NCBI RefSeq assembly: GCF_900185715.1
Contig: NZ_FYAS01000053.1
Coordinates: forward strand, 1-64,000
Direction of reading: 5' to 3'
DNA: 64,000 nucleotides
From: Allobosea sp. CS1GBMeth4
GTDB taxonomy: Bacteria > Pseudomonadota > Alphaproteobacteria > Rhizobiales > Beijerinckiaceae
Each line of letters starts with the position of its first letter. Within the stretch, counting starts at the first letter, position 1. Below, piece after piece: positions 52,311-63,309 of this stretch. The notes under the pieces were generated by a model that searched no databases, was not told the DNA's origin, and was given only the letters and a program-made list of their open reading frames with translations. The position numbers and the translations under genes are program-made.

Positions 52311-52613
52311 TCAGCGCGGCGGCAGGCTGGCGTAATAGGCGGCGAGCGCGCCGATCTCCTCCGTCGTCATCAGGCGCGAGAGATAGCGCATCTCCTTGTG
52401 CGGCCGCTTGCCGGATTTGAACGCCAGCATCTGGTTGAACAGATAGCGCTCGTTCTGCCCGGCGAGGTGCGGCACCTCGGCGTCGCGGGCGATGCCGTCG
52501 GCGCCATGGCAATAGGCGCATTGCTCGATCAGCGGCCCCGGCACCTGGGCCCGCGCCGCGCCCGCCGCGAGCACGAGGCCAAGACCGACACAGGCGACAC
52601 GCCACCGACTCAC
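52311..52613 (-). CDS. small periplasmic cytochrome c
   Basis: About 100 residues from a GTG at 52613, placed five bases after a GGGAGG ribosome site. The signal peptide ends ARAQ. The haem-binding motif is QCAYCHG, and the distal Met ligand is probably in EMRYLSRLMT. VPHLAGQNERYLFNQMLAFKSGKR is the typical cytochrome c4/c553 continuation. It would be a single-haem electron carrier in the periplasm. The open frame upstream of 52613 is chance. Confidence 0.87.
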   Translation of the reverse strand: MSRWRVACVGLGLVLAAGAARAQVPGPLIEQCAYCHGADGIARDAEVPHLAGQNERYLFNQMLAFKSGKRPHKEMRYLSRLMTTEEIGALAAYYASLPPR

Positions 52614-52988
52614 CGACACCTCCCTTGGACTGCCGGGCGACTCTACGGGCTCGCCCGCCGGAACGGAACCGGCGGCGCTCCGCCGGCCAGCGGAAGGGCG
52701 CACGGCCTCGCCCGCCCGCAGGCCTGCCTGCGGGCGCTTCGAGAATAGGGGGCTGGCGGAGCGCCGCGAGGCGCGTTGGTATCCGCTTCCATTGAGCCGG
52801 GAAGCGGCGCGGAAGGATTGAGCCACCCTCCGCACGCCCCGTGGCGCTCCGCCTTCGGCGATTTCAAAACTCCGGGCCGCGCTTCTGCGAAGCCGGCTGC
52901 TGGCCGTGTCGCGATGCCGTTGGAAGCCAGTTCCCCTCTTCGGGTCGTCGCTCCCTTCGGCCGTCGCGCTGGTCCGAGCCGGGTTCGG
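52614..52988. other. intergenic region, nothing supported
   Basis: About 375 GC-rich bases upstream of the cytochrome c gene with no convincing open frame, promoter or repeat. The minus strand carries the ribosome site for the cytochrome gene at its left edge. Confidence 0.4.
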
Positions 52989-53076
52989 CCGGATTGGATC
53001 AATCCGATCGAACCCGTCTCTCACCTCCAGTGAGAGACCGCTTGCTCCGATCGGCGAGCCGATCGGAGCGGGCTCT
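52989..53076 (-). repeat. diverged copy of the CTAGAGCC/GGCTCTAG element
   Basis: In reverse complement this segment follows the 4684-4801 element: AGCCCGCTCCGATC, then GGTCTCTCACTG and GTGAGAGACGGG, then GATCGGATTGATCCAATCC. It is shorter in the first hairpin and has lost the exact terminal repeat. The copies are in opposite orientation about 48 kb apart. Confidence 0.65.
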
Positions 53077-53206
53077 GTGCAGCCGCTTCATCTAGCGAGC
53101 TCCTCGCGCAGGGATCCTAGTGTCCCCAGGTCGGTTCCCGAAGCCTCCCGGGAGCGGGGCGTAACCCCCGCCCGCAGGCGCCGACCCTCACCCAGCCTCT
53201 GGCATA

Positions 53207-53280
53207 CCTCCGGACGGCCGCCCCGTATGGGTGATGGGCGAGGGGAGTGTACGGGAGGTTTCGGGAGCGGGGATGAAGTT
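53207..53280 (+). repeat. repeat A, first copy
   Basis: A 74-base segment starting CCTCCGGACGGCCGCC and ending GGGAGCGGGGATGAAGTT. It recurs at 54327-54400 with only 3 mismatches. Its tail CGGGAGGTTTCGGG is complementary to CCCGAAGCCTCCCG at about 53138, so the copy may be part of a longer palindrome. Confidence 0.8.
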
Positions 53281-53327
53281 GCGGCCTATCCCCGCAAGGC
53301 ACTTGAACCGCAACCAACCTTCTCCCG

Positions 53328-53550
53328 GATGGGAGAAGGTGGCGCGCAGCGCCGGATGAGGGCCTGCCGTTGCCGCAGAAGGTGCAGCGGCTCGGCTGCG
53401 CCTTGACGATCGGCGGCAGGCCCTCACCCCTGCCCCTCTCACTGATCTCGGGCTTGCCCGAGATCAGCACTCAAAGTGTCGAAGTCGGGTAGACCCGCTT
53501 TCGATGCGGGAGAGGGGTTTCCCGCGCTCTGTCCTGAGAGGGGCAGTGCC
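53328..53550 (+). repeat. repeat B, first copy
   Basis: About 223 bases beginning CTTCTCCCGGATGGGAGAAG (a hairpin) and containing GATCTCGGGC-TT-GCCCGAGATC. It recurs in the same direction at 54063-54294. It resembles the common Hyphomicrobiales 'GGGAGAAGGTGGCGCG...CCGGATGAGGG' intergenic repeats. Confidence 0.8.
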
Positions 53551-53654
53551 GGGCCGATAGCAGTGGAGGGGCGCGAAGCGCCGCCTCACGACACCCCCCG
53601 GGAACATCCCCGCCGCGCCGTAGTCTCTGGACCAGGCACGGCATGGAGACGGTG

Positions 53655-54005
53655 ATGAAGGTCTGCAAGTTTTCGCTCGGCGACGCGACGCTGGAACGCT
53701 CGCCCGGACAGGTCGGCGAGGTCTTCGCCGGCAATCTCGTCGACGAGCGCCATGGCGGGCCGGTCACCATCGGCTATGGCCGCTACGGCCCGGATCAGAG
53801 CCTCGCCGAGACGATGGCGGTCGACGACGTCATGATCGTGCTCGAAGGCCGGCTCTCGGTCGAGACGGCGGAGGGAACGCTGACCGCCGGCCCCGGCGAG
53901 ATCGTCTACATGCCCAAGGGCGAGACGGTGACGATCCGCTCGCATGAGGAGGGCGCCGTGACGGCCTATGTCACCTATCCGCACTGGCGCGAGGCGCACG
54001 CCTGA
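53655..54005 (+). CDS. cupin-domain protein (EutQ-like)
   Basis: About 116 residues from ATG 53655 (GGAG site six bases upstream; an ATG at 53643 is also possible). One cupin barrel is visible: VDDVMIVLEGRLSVETAEGTLTAGPGEIVYMPKGETVTIRS. This resembles the EutQ acetate-kinase-like cupin of ethanolamine use, but no other eut gene is present. The usual metal-binding histidines of many cupins are not evident. Function is unknown. It is flanked on both sides by copies of repeats A and B. Confidence 0.8.
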   Translation: MKVCKFSLGDATLERSPGQVGEVFAGNLVDERHGGPVTIGYGRYGPDQSLAETMAVDDVMIVLEGRLSVETAEGTLTAGPGEIVYMPKGETVTIRSHEEGAVTAYVTYPHWREAHA

Positions 54006-54062
54006 GCGAGCACGACCCATCGGCGGAGGTTTGACGGGCGAGGCGAGGGACCCGCGACCGAG

Positions 54063-54294
54063 CCTTCTCCCGGATGGGAGAAGGTGGCGCGGAGCGCCGG
54101 ATGAGGGCCTGCCCTTGCCGATTTAGGTAGCAGCGGCGCGGCTGCGCCTTGACGATCAGCGGCGGGCCCTCACCCCTGCCCCTCTCACTGATCTCGGGCC
54201 TGCCCGAGATCAGCACTCAAAGTGTCGAAGTCGGGTAGACCCGACTTCGATGCGGGAGAGGGTTTCCCGCGCTCCATCCTGAAAGGGCGGTGCC
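54063..54294 (+). repeat. repeat B, second copy
   Basis: About 232 bases, same direction as 53328-53550 and highly similar, differing by scattered changes and small indels. In particular, the part after GCCTGCC reads TTGCCGATTTAGGTAGCAG rather than GTTGCCGCAGAAGGTGCAG. Confidence 0.8.
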
Positions 54295-54326
54295 CGAAGG
54301 CCCGCCCGCAGACGCCGCCCCGCGTC

Positions 54327-54400
54327 CCTCCGGACGGCCGCCCCGTATGGGTGATGGGCGAGGGGATTGTACGGGAGGTTTCGGGAGCGGGGATAAATTT
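54327..54400 (+). repeat. repeat A, second copy
   Basis: A 74-base copy of 53207-53280, differing at three positions. Relative to the first set the order of A and B is reversed (A-B, cupin, B-A), but both A copies and both B copies keep one direction. The accessory two-gene cassette begins 205 bases downstream. Confidence 0.8.
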
Positions 54401-54605
54401 GCGATGAGCTCGCAGTCGCCTCCGCTTGGTTGGAAGACAATTTTATTCGAAGCGTGTCGGTTTACTGCAGCTCTGGCGAGAGTAGTCGCAGCGCCTGATT
54501 GGCTCTTGTCGGCGCGAGCGAGGAAGACGACATTCTGCGGTCAGGCGATTGATTCATCCTCAAAATCGATGCGGCCAACCAGCAGGCGGTTCTTACGGAG
54601 GAATT

Positions 54606-56339
54606 TTGACCCATAGGGCCGATATTGTTGCATGTTGCCAAGCGGGAACGCTTCTGCAACTGCTTGTTGAGCGTGCGCGCCGACATCATAGCGATGAAAT
54701 CGGCAAGGAATTTCGAAGCCATCTGGTAGAACTTCACAACAGTGGCACGATTGATGTGCTTGAAGTGGCGCGATCGATTGGTCAATCTTCAATCAGTGAG
54801 AGCGATTTTTTCTCTGTACAAAGTATATTTATGAAATTGATTCCAGAACTTAAGGCTCCCGCGCCGGCAATGCTCGCTGCGGTCAAGGCGTTGGTGGCGC
54901 GGGGCGGTGACGACGGCGCTGCTAGTTGGCCCAACAGCGCCTACCGTCGCTGGGCAGAGATTGGCAGCCGCGCGCACGCAACGCTCGCGGCAGTCAACCA
55001 AGACGACCCCAATGATGCTGCCTACGTGTTGCTTGGCCTTCAGGCGCTCGCCAGGAATGAGCCGGAGGCAGCGCTCGACCGCGCTATCGCCCTTCTTACC
55101 AACAGTTCGCCTCCTGCCAGATCCGCTGCTGCCAAGGCGGTGGGGACATTGCCGCTCATAACTGACGAAGCACGCAGCCGTGCCGCCAATGCGCTTGAGG
55201 CTGCTCGTGCAAGCTGCGCTGACGACAACCTGTTGGGCCATATCCTGACTGCGATCAGCGAAATTGCTCGCAAAGCGCCCGAATGGGAGCCCTCAGCGTC
55301 GGCAATGATCGCAGCGAGCGAGTGCGATGCCGAGGACCTAGCGATCCACCAAGTATCATTGGAGTTGATGTTCCATGGCAAAGACCTGCCTCCATCAATC
55401 GTCGCTGGGCTCTCCGCGATCGTGCGAAAGGTTCAAGTCCAAGACACTGGGACAATGAATAATATCGACCATGCCGCCAGTTCGTTGATCCGTGCCGGCA
55501 GGGTTGACGAAGGGCTTGCGCTGATCACGCCAATAATCTCGACGCACGAAGCGCTCATTTCTCTTGATATGCTTGATGGTACTAGCCACGCGCTACTCGA
55601 ACTCAGTTGTGATCGGCTTGCGCATGTTGTCGTCAACTGGCTGTTGGCATTCGATACCAATCTCGGTTTAGCAGTACTCAAGCTGGTCGGAAAACATCAC
55701 GGATCGCCTTTGGTACTCGACTTCGACGCCGGCAGCCTCGCGCTTTCCGATGAGAACGCCTTGCTGCTTGCGCACCGTGCGATTGGCTATCTCTTCATCC
55801 ATCCGATCACCGCAGCCTCGATAGTGCTGGCACTGATCCGGGTCGTCGGGCCAGAGGCGCGGCAAGTGATGACAGATATACTTTTTGACCCGCTTTTGAT
55901 CAATTACTCTGGTGAATTCGCGGAGTGGCTCAGGGTTAAGTCCAAGGAAGAAGATGACCCTGGGCTATCGGTAGCTGTAGGTCTGCTTGCTCGGCTGGAA
56001 GCCTATATCGACGGTCTGAGTAAGGTTGGACGAATCAAAGAACTTCGCCCCTCAGAGCGTGAGAGGCTGATAGAGGCGAACCGGCAGCACGAATCAATGC
56101 GGCAGCTGCATAAGGAGGTCGAGAAGAGGTCGGTCCTGATGTCGATCGTAAGCCGATCGGTGCTACTCTATGGTAACCGCTCGATCAGCTATTTCGATCT
56201 AAATGGCGATAAGCAGCGCCATGAGATGAAGCTGCATAAAATGAGCCACAGCATTGAGGCTCCTCGGCTTGACATTCTCGAGCCATTTGAACTGGACTAC
56301 CGACTGAGAGTATTTCGTGCAATGCGGGCTGGGCCATGA
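54606..56339 (+). CDS. large helical-repeat protein, first gene of the accessory cassette
   Basis: I do not recognise a family. The chosen TTG start at 54606 follows GGAGGA (54597-54602) and gives 577 residues; the frame is open to a TTG at 54549. The sequence is almost wholly predicted alpha-helix, with repeated amphipathic 30-40 residue units resembling HEAT/ARM-type solenoids (for example DAAYVLLGLQALARNEPEAALDRA and PPARSAAAKAVGTLPLITD). No transmembrane, P-loop or nuclease motif is seen. The C-terminal 90 residues are charged and more varied (LRPSERERLIEANRQHESM, ISYFDLNGDKQRHEM). GC and codon use differ from neighbours (AAT, TTG, GTT and GAT codons are frequent). It overlaps the next gene by 4 bases. 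Confidence 0.75.
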   Translation: MTHRADIVACCQAGTLLQLLVERARRHHSDEIGKEFRSHLVELHNSGTIDVLEVARSIGQSSISESDFFSVQSIFMKLIPELKAPAPAMLAAVKALVARGGDDGAASWPNSAYRRWAEIGSRAHATLAAVNQDDPNDAAYVLLGLQALARNEPEAALDRAIALLTNSSPPARSAAAKAVGTLPLITDEARSRAANALEAARASCADDNLLGHILTAISEIARKAPEWEPSASAMIAASECDAEDLAIHQVSLELMFHGKDLPPSIVAGLSAIVRKVQVQDTGTMNNIDHAASSLIRAGRVDEGLALITPIISTHEALISLDMLDGTSHALLELSCDRLAHVVVNWLLAFDTNLGLAVLKLVGKHHGSPLVLDFDAGSLALSDENALLLAHRAIGYLFIHPITAASIVLALIRVVGPEARQVMTDILFDPLLINYSGEFAEWLRVKSKEEDDPGLSVAVGLLARLEAYIDGLSKVGRIKELRPSERERLIEANRQHESMRQLHKEVEKRSVLMSIVSRSVLLYGNRSISYFDLNGDKQRHEMKLHKMSHSIEAPRLDILEPFELDYRLRVFRAMRAGP

Positions 56340-58141
56340 AACTCGTTATCCGCGAGTACTTGGCTTCGTTACGTGAGCGCGGTGAACTCGACGCGGTCCT
56401 GCCTGACCTGCTTACGGAGCTTGGTTTCACCGTCTATTCACGGCCTGCGCGCGGGACCCGCCAACATGGTGTCGATATTGCCGCCGTTGGCCTTGGTCCC
56501 GATGGCATAAGGCGGGTCCACCTGTTTTCGGTCAAGTCAGGTAACCTTGATCGTGGTGATTGGAATACAGCATCGCCGCAGAGTTTGCGTCCTTCGCTCG
56601 ACGAGATTCTAGACGTCTATGTCCGAACTCGTATTCCGCCTGAATATGCCAAGCTACCGATTGCGATTTGCTTGTGCTTTGGCGGAGCAATCGACGAGCA
56701 GGTGCGTGCCGAGGTCGCTGGATACACAGAACGCAATACGACTGAGCGAGTCATCTTCGAGGAGTGGAACGGCGATCGCCTCGCTCAAGTAATCCTTGAC
56801 GGCATTCTCCGCGAGGAACTGTTGCCGACATCCTTGCGCAGCCATTTGCGAAAGGCGGTGGCGATGGTTGAAGAGCCCGATATCGCGCTCAATCATTTCG
56901 CCAGGCTGCTGCGTGCCCTAGTTAAAAACCCCGGGACGACCTTAGCGACCCGATTGTCTCAGGCGCGTCTCATAAACATCTGTGTTTGGATCATGTTTGT
57001 CTGGGCTCGCGAGGCCGACAATGTTGAGGCGCCCTATCGCGCAAGCGAGAGTGCTCTGCTTGAAGTTTGGCATCTACTCCGGGGCGACATCGATGGTTCA
57101 GCACGGATTGCGGAGGCTGCCGGCACGGTTCTCAATGCCTTGTTCGAGTTGCATTTTGCGATCTGGGGCGAAATTTTCGAAAAGAAAGTTCTGCCTCATG
57201 CTGACGTCCGGCACGCGCTATCTTCGGCAGTCGGCTCGCATGCCGCGCTCGATGTTAATCTCAAGCTGTTTGAGTTAGTTGGCCGACTGGCGCAAAGAGG
57301 CCTCTGGCAAGTGTGGCAGTTGTGCCCCGACAGTGGGCCGATCGTGGTAACCAATGATCTGATTATTACTCAGTCTAAGCCGCTTAGGGAGATCAACCTA
57401 GCGATATTGAACGAGGTTGACCGACTGTGCGGCAAGCTCATTGCCATAATCAGTAACAATCGGGCACTTCTGTCGCCAATTGGCGACTGGCAGGCGATTG
57501 ATATCGGACTTGCTTTCACACTTCTCGCCTGTCGACCTAGCTACCATGACGCTGTCGATGAATGGGCGCGGGAACTGACGAAGCGCTCAATCTTTGCCCA
57601 CAAGGTTCATGGCCGCTATCCTACAACTAGCAGTTCCTACTGGGATCTTGTTAATCACCCCGCGGATTCCACCGATGTGTACCGGAAGGACGCTACTCAA
57701 GGGAGTATCCTCTACCCAATGCTGGCACTCTGGGCGGCCGCGCGTGGTGATCAGGACTTGGTGGATGAGATCGCTGCATTTCGGGAAAAGGAACTTGCGC
57801 ACTGCACCTTCCAGACATGGCTTCCCGATGAAGACAGCGAAGACAATCTTTACCTCGACCATGATCGTCACGGAGCGGCGCTCACTGGTATTCCAGTGAA
57901 CGAAGGCACGTGCGAGACGCTCGACTTCGTCCTCGATGAGGTTGCTAGCAACCCGCATTTTGACACGTTATCAGCAGTTCGACTTGGCCATTGGCCGATC
58001 GTTGCAATGGCCTGCCGGGTGTATCGTCTGCCGGTGCCGCCGCAAATCTGGCGCTCTTTGCTGCCGGCTGTGCGCCGCCCGACTGCGCCGATAGAGAACG
58101 ATGGGCCGCCAATCGTGGAATCCCCAGGTGAATCAAGCTAG
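56336..58141 (+). CDS. PD-(D/E)XK (Mrr-like) nuclease-domain protein, second gene of the accessory cassette
   Basis: A 601-residue protein translationally coupled to the previous gene (ATGA at 56336-56339). Residues 1-110 match a restriction-endonuclease-like fold. An alpha-1 helix (LDAVLPDLLTELGFTVY, E28) is followed by the strand HGVDIAAVG with D47, a glycine turn, then HLFSVKSGN with K67 in S-x-K. The D...x-V-K layout is that of Mrr-type PD-(D/E)XK nucleases, though the usual E/Q before x-K is Ser65. A second lobe follows (LPIAICLCFGG, IFEEWNGDRLAQVIL). Residues about 180-600 form a long, mostly helical unknown region. The gene ends 2 bases before the convergent uvrA stop. Confidence 0.8.
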   Translation: MKLVIREYLASLRERGELDAVLPDLLTELGFTVYSRPARGTRQHGVDIAAVGLGPDGIRRVHLFSVKSGNLDRGDWNTASPQSLRPSLDEILDVYVRTRIPPEYAKLPIAICLCFGGAIDEQVRAEVAGYTERNTTERVIFEEWNGDRLAQVILDGILREELLPTSLRSHLRKAVAMVEEPDIALNHFARLLRALVKNPGTTLATRLSQARLINICVWIMFVWAREADNVEAPYRASESALLEVWHLLRGDIDGSARIAEAAGTVLNALFELHFAIWGEIFEKKVLPHADVRHALSSAVGSHAALDVNLKLFELVGRLAQRGLWQVWQLCPDSGPIVVTNDLIITQSKPLREINLAILNEVDRLCGKLIAIISNNRALLSPIGDWQAIDIGLAFTLLACRPSYHDAVDEWARELTKRSIFAHKVHGRYPTTSSSYWDLVNHPADSTDVYRKDATQGSILYPMLALWAAARGDQDLVDEIAAFREKELAHCTFQTWLPDEDSEDNLYLDHDRHGAALTGIPVNEGTCETLDFVLDEVASNPHFDTLSAVRLGHWPIVAMACRVYRLPVPPQIWRSLLPAVRRPTAPIENDGPPIVESPGESS

Positions 58142-58143
58142 CG

Positions 58144-61164
<3,021 letters not shown>

Positions 61165-61400
61165 TGCGATGTCCGGTTCGGATGAGCCGTAGAGATAGGG
61201 CAAATGCCGTGCCGTGCCAGTGTGGCCGGGCGACAGGCCGGCATGAGTAGCACGCAGCCCCGGATGTTGCCGCATTGTTCCTGTCTCCTGTGCTGACAAT
61301 GATTGTCAGGAGCGTGGCAGGCGGCGGAAGCGCAGCCGTCATTCACGGGGCGGGCCGAAGGCCTGCGCCCGGAAACCATGAACACGAGGTCCGGTACGCC

Positions 61401-62585
61401 TCAGCCGAAGCGTCGCTTCAGCACGATGGTGGCGATCAGCATGAGGCTTGCCAGCGTCCCGGACAGGACCAGCGCCGCGCCGGCGCCATGGCGCTCGATC
61501 AGCAGCGCATAGGCGAGCGGCGCCCCGGCCGAGAGGAAGAAGCCGGGCGCCAGCAGCCGTCCGACATAGGCGCCATAGGTCGCGGGATCGAACAGCATCA
61601 GCGGCAGCGTGCCGCGCGTGATCGTCAGCACGCCGTTGCCGGCGCCGTAGAAGAAGGCGAAGGCCAGCGCCGCGACGGCGCTCGCGCCGCCGGCGAGCCC
61701 GACCGCGAAGCAGAGCGGCAGCACCAGGCAGGCGGCGAGATTGAGGTCGAACGGGCTGGTGCGCGCCCCGAACAGCACCTCGCCGAGCCGCGCCAGCGAC
61801 TGGCCGATGCCGCGCGTCGCGCCGATCCAGACCGCGACCGCGGCCGGCAGGCCGAGCCCGGCCAGGATGCCGATCATATGCGCCGACATGCCCGCATTGA
61901 GGATGCCGGCGAAGGTGACGATCAGCGCGTAGAGCAGGCCGGCGAAGCGGGTGTCGGCCGGGTTCAGCGCGGCGACGGGTTTCGCCGCCGCGGCGCCGGG
62001 CGCGGGCCGGGCCTCGACGGCCGGCAGCGTCAGGTGCAGCGGCAGGGTCAGAAGCGCGAAGCCGGCATAGGCGAGAAGCGCGCCACGCCAGCCGAACTGC
62101 TCGGCGAGCGCATGGCCGAGCGGCCAGAACACCGTCGAGGCGAGGCCGCCGAGCAGGGTGATCTGGGCGATCGGCCGGCGCGCCGCGCTGCCGCCGATGC
62201 GGGCGAGCGCGGCGAAGGCGGCGTCGTAGAGGGTGAGCCGCATGGCGAGGCCGAGGCAGAGCCACGCGGCGTAATAGGCCACGATCGTCTGCGCGCCGGC
62301 GAGGCCGATGCAGCCGGCGGCGGTGAGCAGCGAGCCGGCGCACATCACCAGTCGGCCGCCATGACGGTCGATCAGCCGGCCGACCGCGCCCGAGGTCAGC
62401 CCCATCACCAGCAGGCCGGCCGAGAGCCCGCCATGGATGATCGCCTGCGACCAGCCGAGCTCGCGGCCGATCCGCTCGCCGAAGGCGCCGACCAGGTAAT
62501 AGGAGATGCCCCAGGAGATCAGCTGGGCCAGCCCGAGGCAGAAGACGGTGCGGCGGGAGATCACCTCGTCGATCCGGCCGTCCAT
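61401..62585 (-). CDS. MFS transporter (12 helices)
   Basis: About 394 residues from ATG 62585 (MDGRIDEVISRRTVF). Twelve hydrophobic helices are visible, with the MFS loop 2-3 motif G-x-x-x-D-R-x-G-R in [14 protein letters not shown]. The half-domain junction lies near residue 195, in a Pro/Ala-rich stretch. It is of the 'UhpC/YbfB-like' or unclassified MFS type and the substrate cannot be read. It overlaps the GNAT stop by 25 bases, so the two are in one transcript. A longer open frame upstream is chance. Confidence 0.85.
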   Translation of the reverse strand: MDGRIDEVISRRTVFCLGLAQLISWGISYYLVGAFGERIGRELGWSQAIIHGGLSAGLLVMGLTSGAVGRLIDRHGGRLVMCAGSLLTAAGCIGLAGAQTIVAYYAAWLCLGLAMRLTLYDAAFAALARIGGSAARRPIAQITLLGGLASTVFWPLGHALAEQFGWRGALLAYAGFALLTLPLHLTLPAVEARPAPGAAAAKPVAALNPADTRFAGLLYALIVTFAGILNAGMSAHMIGILAGLGLPAAVAVWIGATRGIGQSLARLGEVLFGARTSPFDLNLAACLVLPLCFAVGLAGGASAVAALAFAFFYGAGNGVLTITRGTLPLMLFDPATYGAYVGRLLAPGFFLSAGAPLAYALLIERHGAGAALVLSGTLASLMLIATIVLKRRFG

Positions 62586-63142
62586 GGCTGTGGCAACGTC
62601 CGGTCTCCGGGCCCGAGGCTGCGCTGCATCAGCACGGTGTCGACCCAGCGGCCATGCTTGAAGCCGACCGACCGCAAGGTGCCGACGGGCTCGAAGCCGA
62701 AGCGGCGGTGCAGGCCGATCGAGCCCGCATTGCCGCTGTCGCCGATCACCGCCAGCATCTGGCGCCAGGGGCCAGCCTCGCAGCGGGCGATCAGCGCGGC
62801 GAGCAATGCGCCGCCGATGCCGCGCCCGGCCTCTCCCGGCGCGACATAAACCGAATCCTCGACCGTGTGGCGATAGGCCGGGCGAGGGCGGTAGGACGAG
62901 GCATAGCTGTAGCCGACGACGCGGCCGCCAGCCTCGGCGGCGAGATAAGGCAGGCCGAGCCCGAGCACCGCCTGCCGGCGCGCCAGCATCTCCTCGACGC
63001 CCGGCGGCGTCTCCTCGAAGCTGGCGAGGCCGGTGAGGACGTGATGAGCGTAGATCGCCTGGATCGCCGCCATGTCCGCCTCGCCGGCGTCGCGGATGAG
63101 GAGAGGGGACGCCGCCCTGGCGGCGGACTCGGAAGTCGTCAT
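62561..63142 (-). CDS. GNAT N-acetyltransferase (phosphinothricin-acetyltransferase-like)
   Basis: About 193 residues from ATG 63142 (MTTSESAARAAS). The GNAT motif A is YVAPGEAGRGIGGALLAALIARCEA, with the R/Q-x-x-G-x-G/A acetyl-CoA loop. LIRDAGEADMAAIQAIYAHHVLTGLASFEETPP is the PAT/MddA-type N terminus, and GNAGSIGLHRRFGFEPVGTLRSVGFKHGRWVDTVLMQRSL is the C-terminal family end (about residues 130-170). Enzymes of this group acetylate methionine sulfoximine/sulfone or glufosinate-like amino acids, and some confer resistance. The gene is coupled to an MFS transporter, a plausible detoxification pair. Confidence 0.88.
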   Translation of the reverse strand: MTTSESAARAASPLLIRDAGEADMAAIQAIYAHHVLTGLASFEETPPGVEEMLARRQAVLGLGLPYLAAEAGGRVVGYSYASSYRPRPAYRHTVEDSVYVAPGEAGRGIGGALLAALIARCEAGPWRQMLAVIGDSGNAGSIGLHRRFGFEPVGTLRSVGFKHGRWVDTVLMQRSLGPGDRTLPQPWTAGSTR

Positions 63143-63270
63143 CGCAATCGCTCCGGCCCGGCTGGCCCGCCTTTCCATCCGGCTCATCGCCACAAGACAC
63201 TGCCCTTCCGGCCGGCCCGAGGCCTGAGGGCATGTGCAGCCAGCTTGCGCTTTGCCGCGCCATAAATGAA

Positions 63271-63292
63271 GCTTCTCGCAATTATGCGAAGC
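63271..63292. promoter_or_regulatory. inverted repeat upstream of the LysR gene
   Basis: GCTTCTCGCA-ATTA-TGCGAAGC, an imperfect inverted repeat 17 bases before the LysR start. It is probably an autoregulatory LysR box and fits the T-N11-A pattern. Confidence 0.45.
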
Positions 63293-63309
63293 ATGAGAAA
63301 TTCTTTGGC

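Noticed and set aside
53207-54400. CRISPR array, because of repeated segments
   Set aside because: There are only two copies of each repeat, the units are 74 and about 230 bases, spacing is irregular, and no cas gene is present.
57587-57958. Minus-strand frame inside the nuclease-like gene as a possible antitoxin
   Set aside because: No ribosome site, no family resemblance, and it is entirely inside a coding region with clear plus-strand codon structure.
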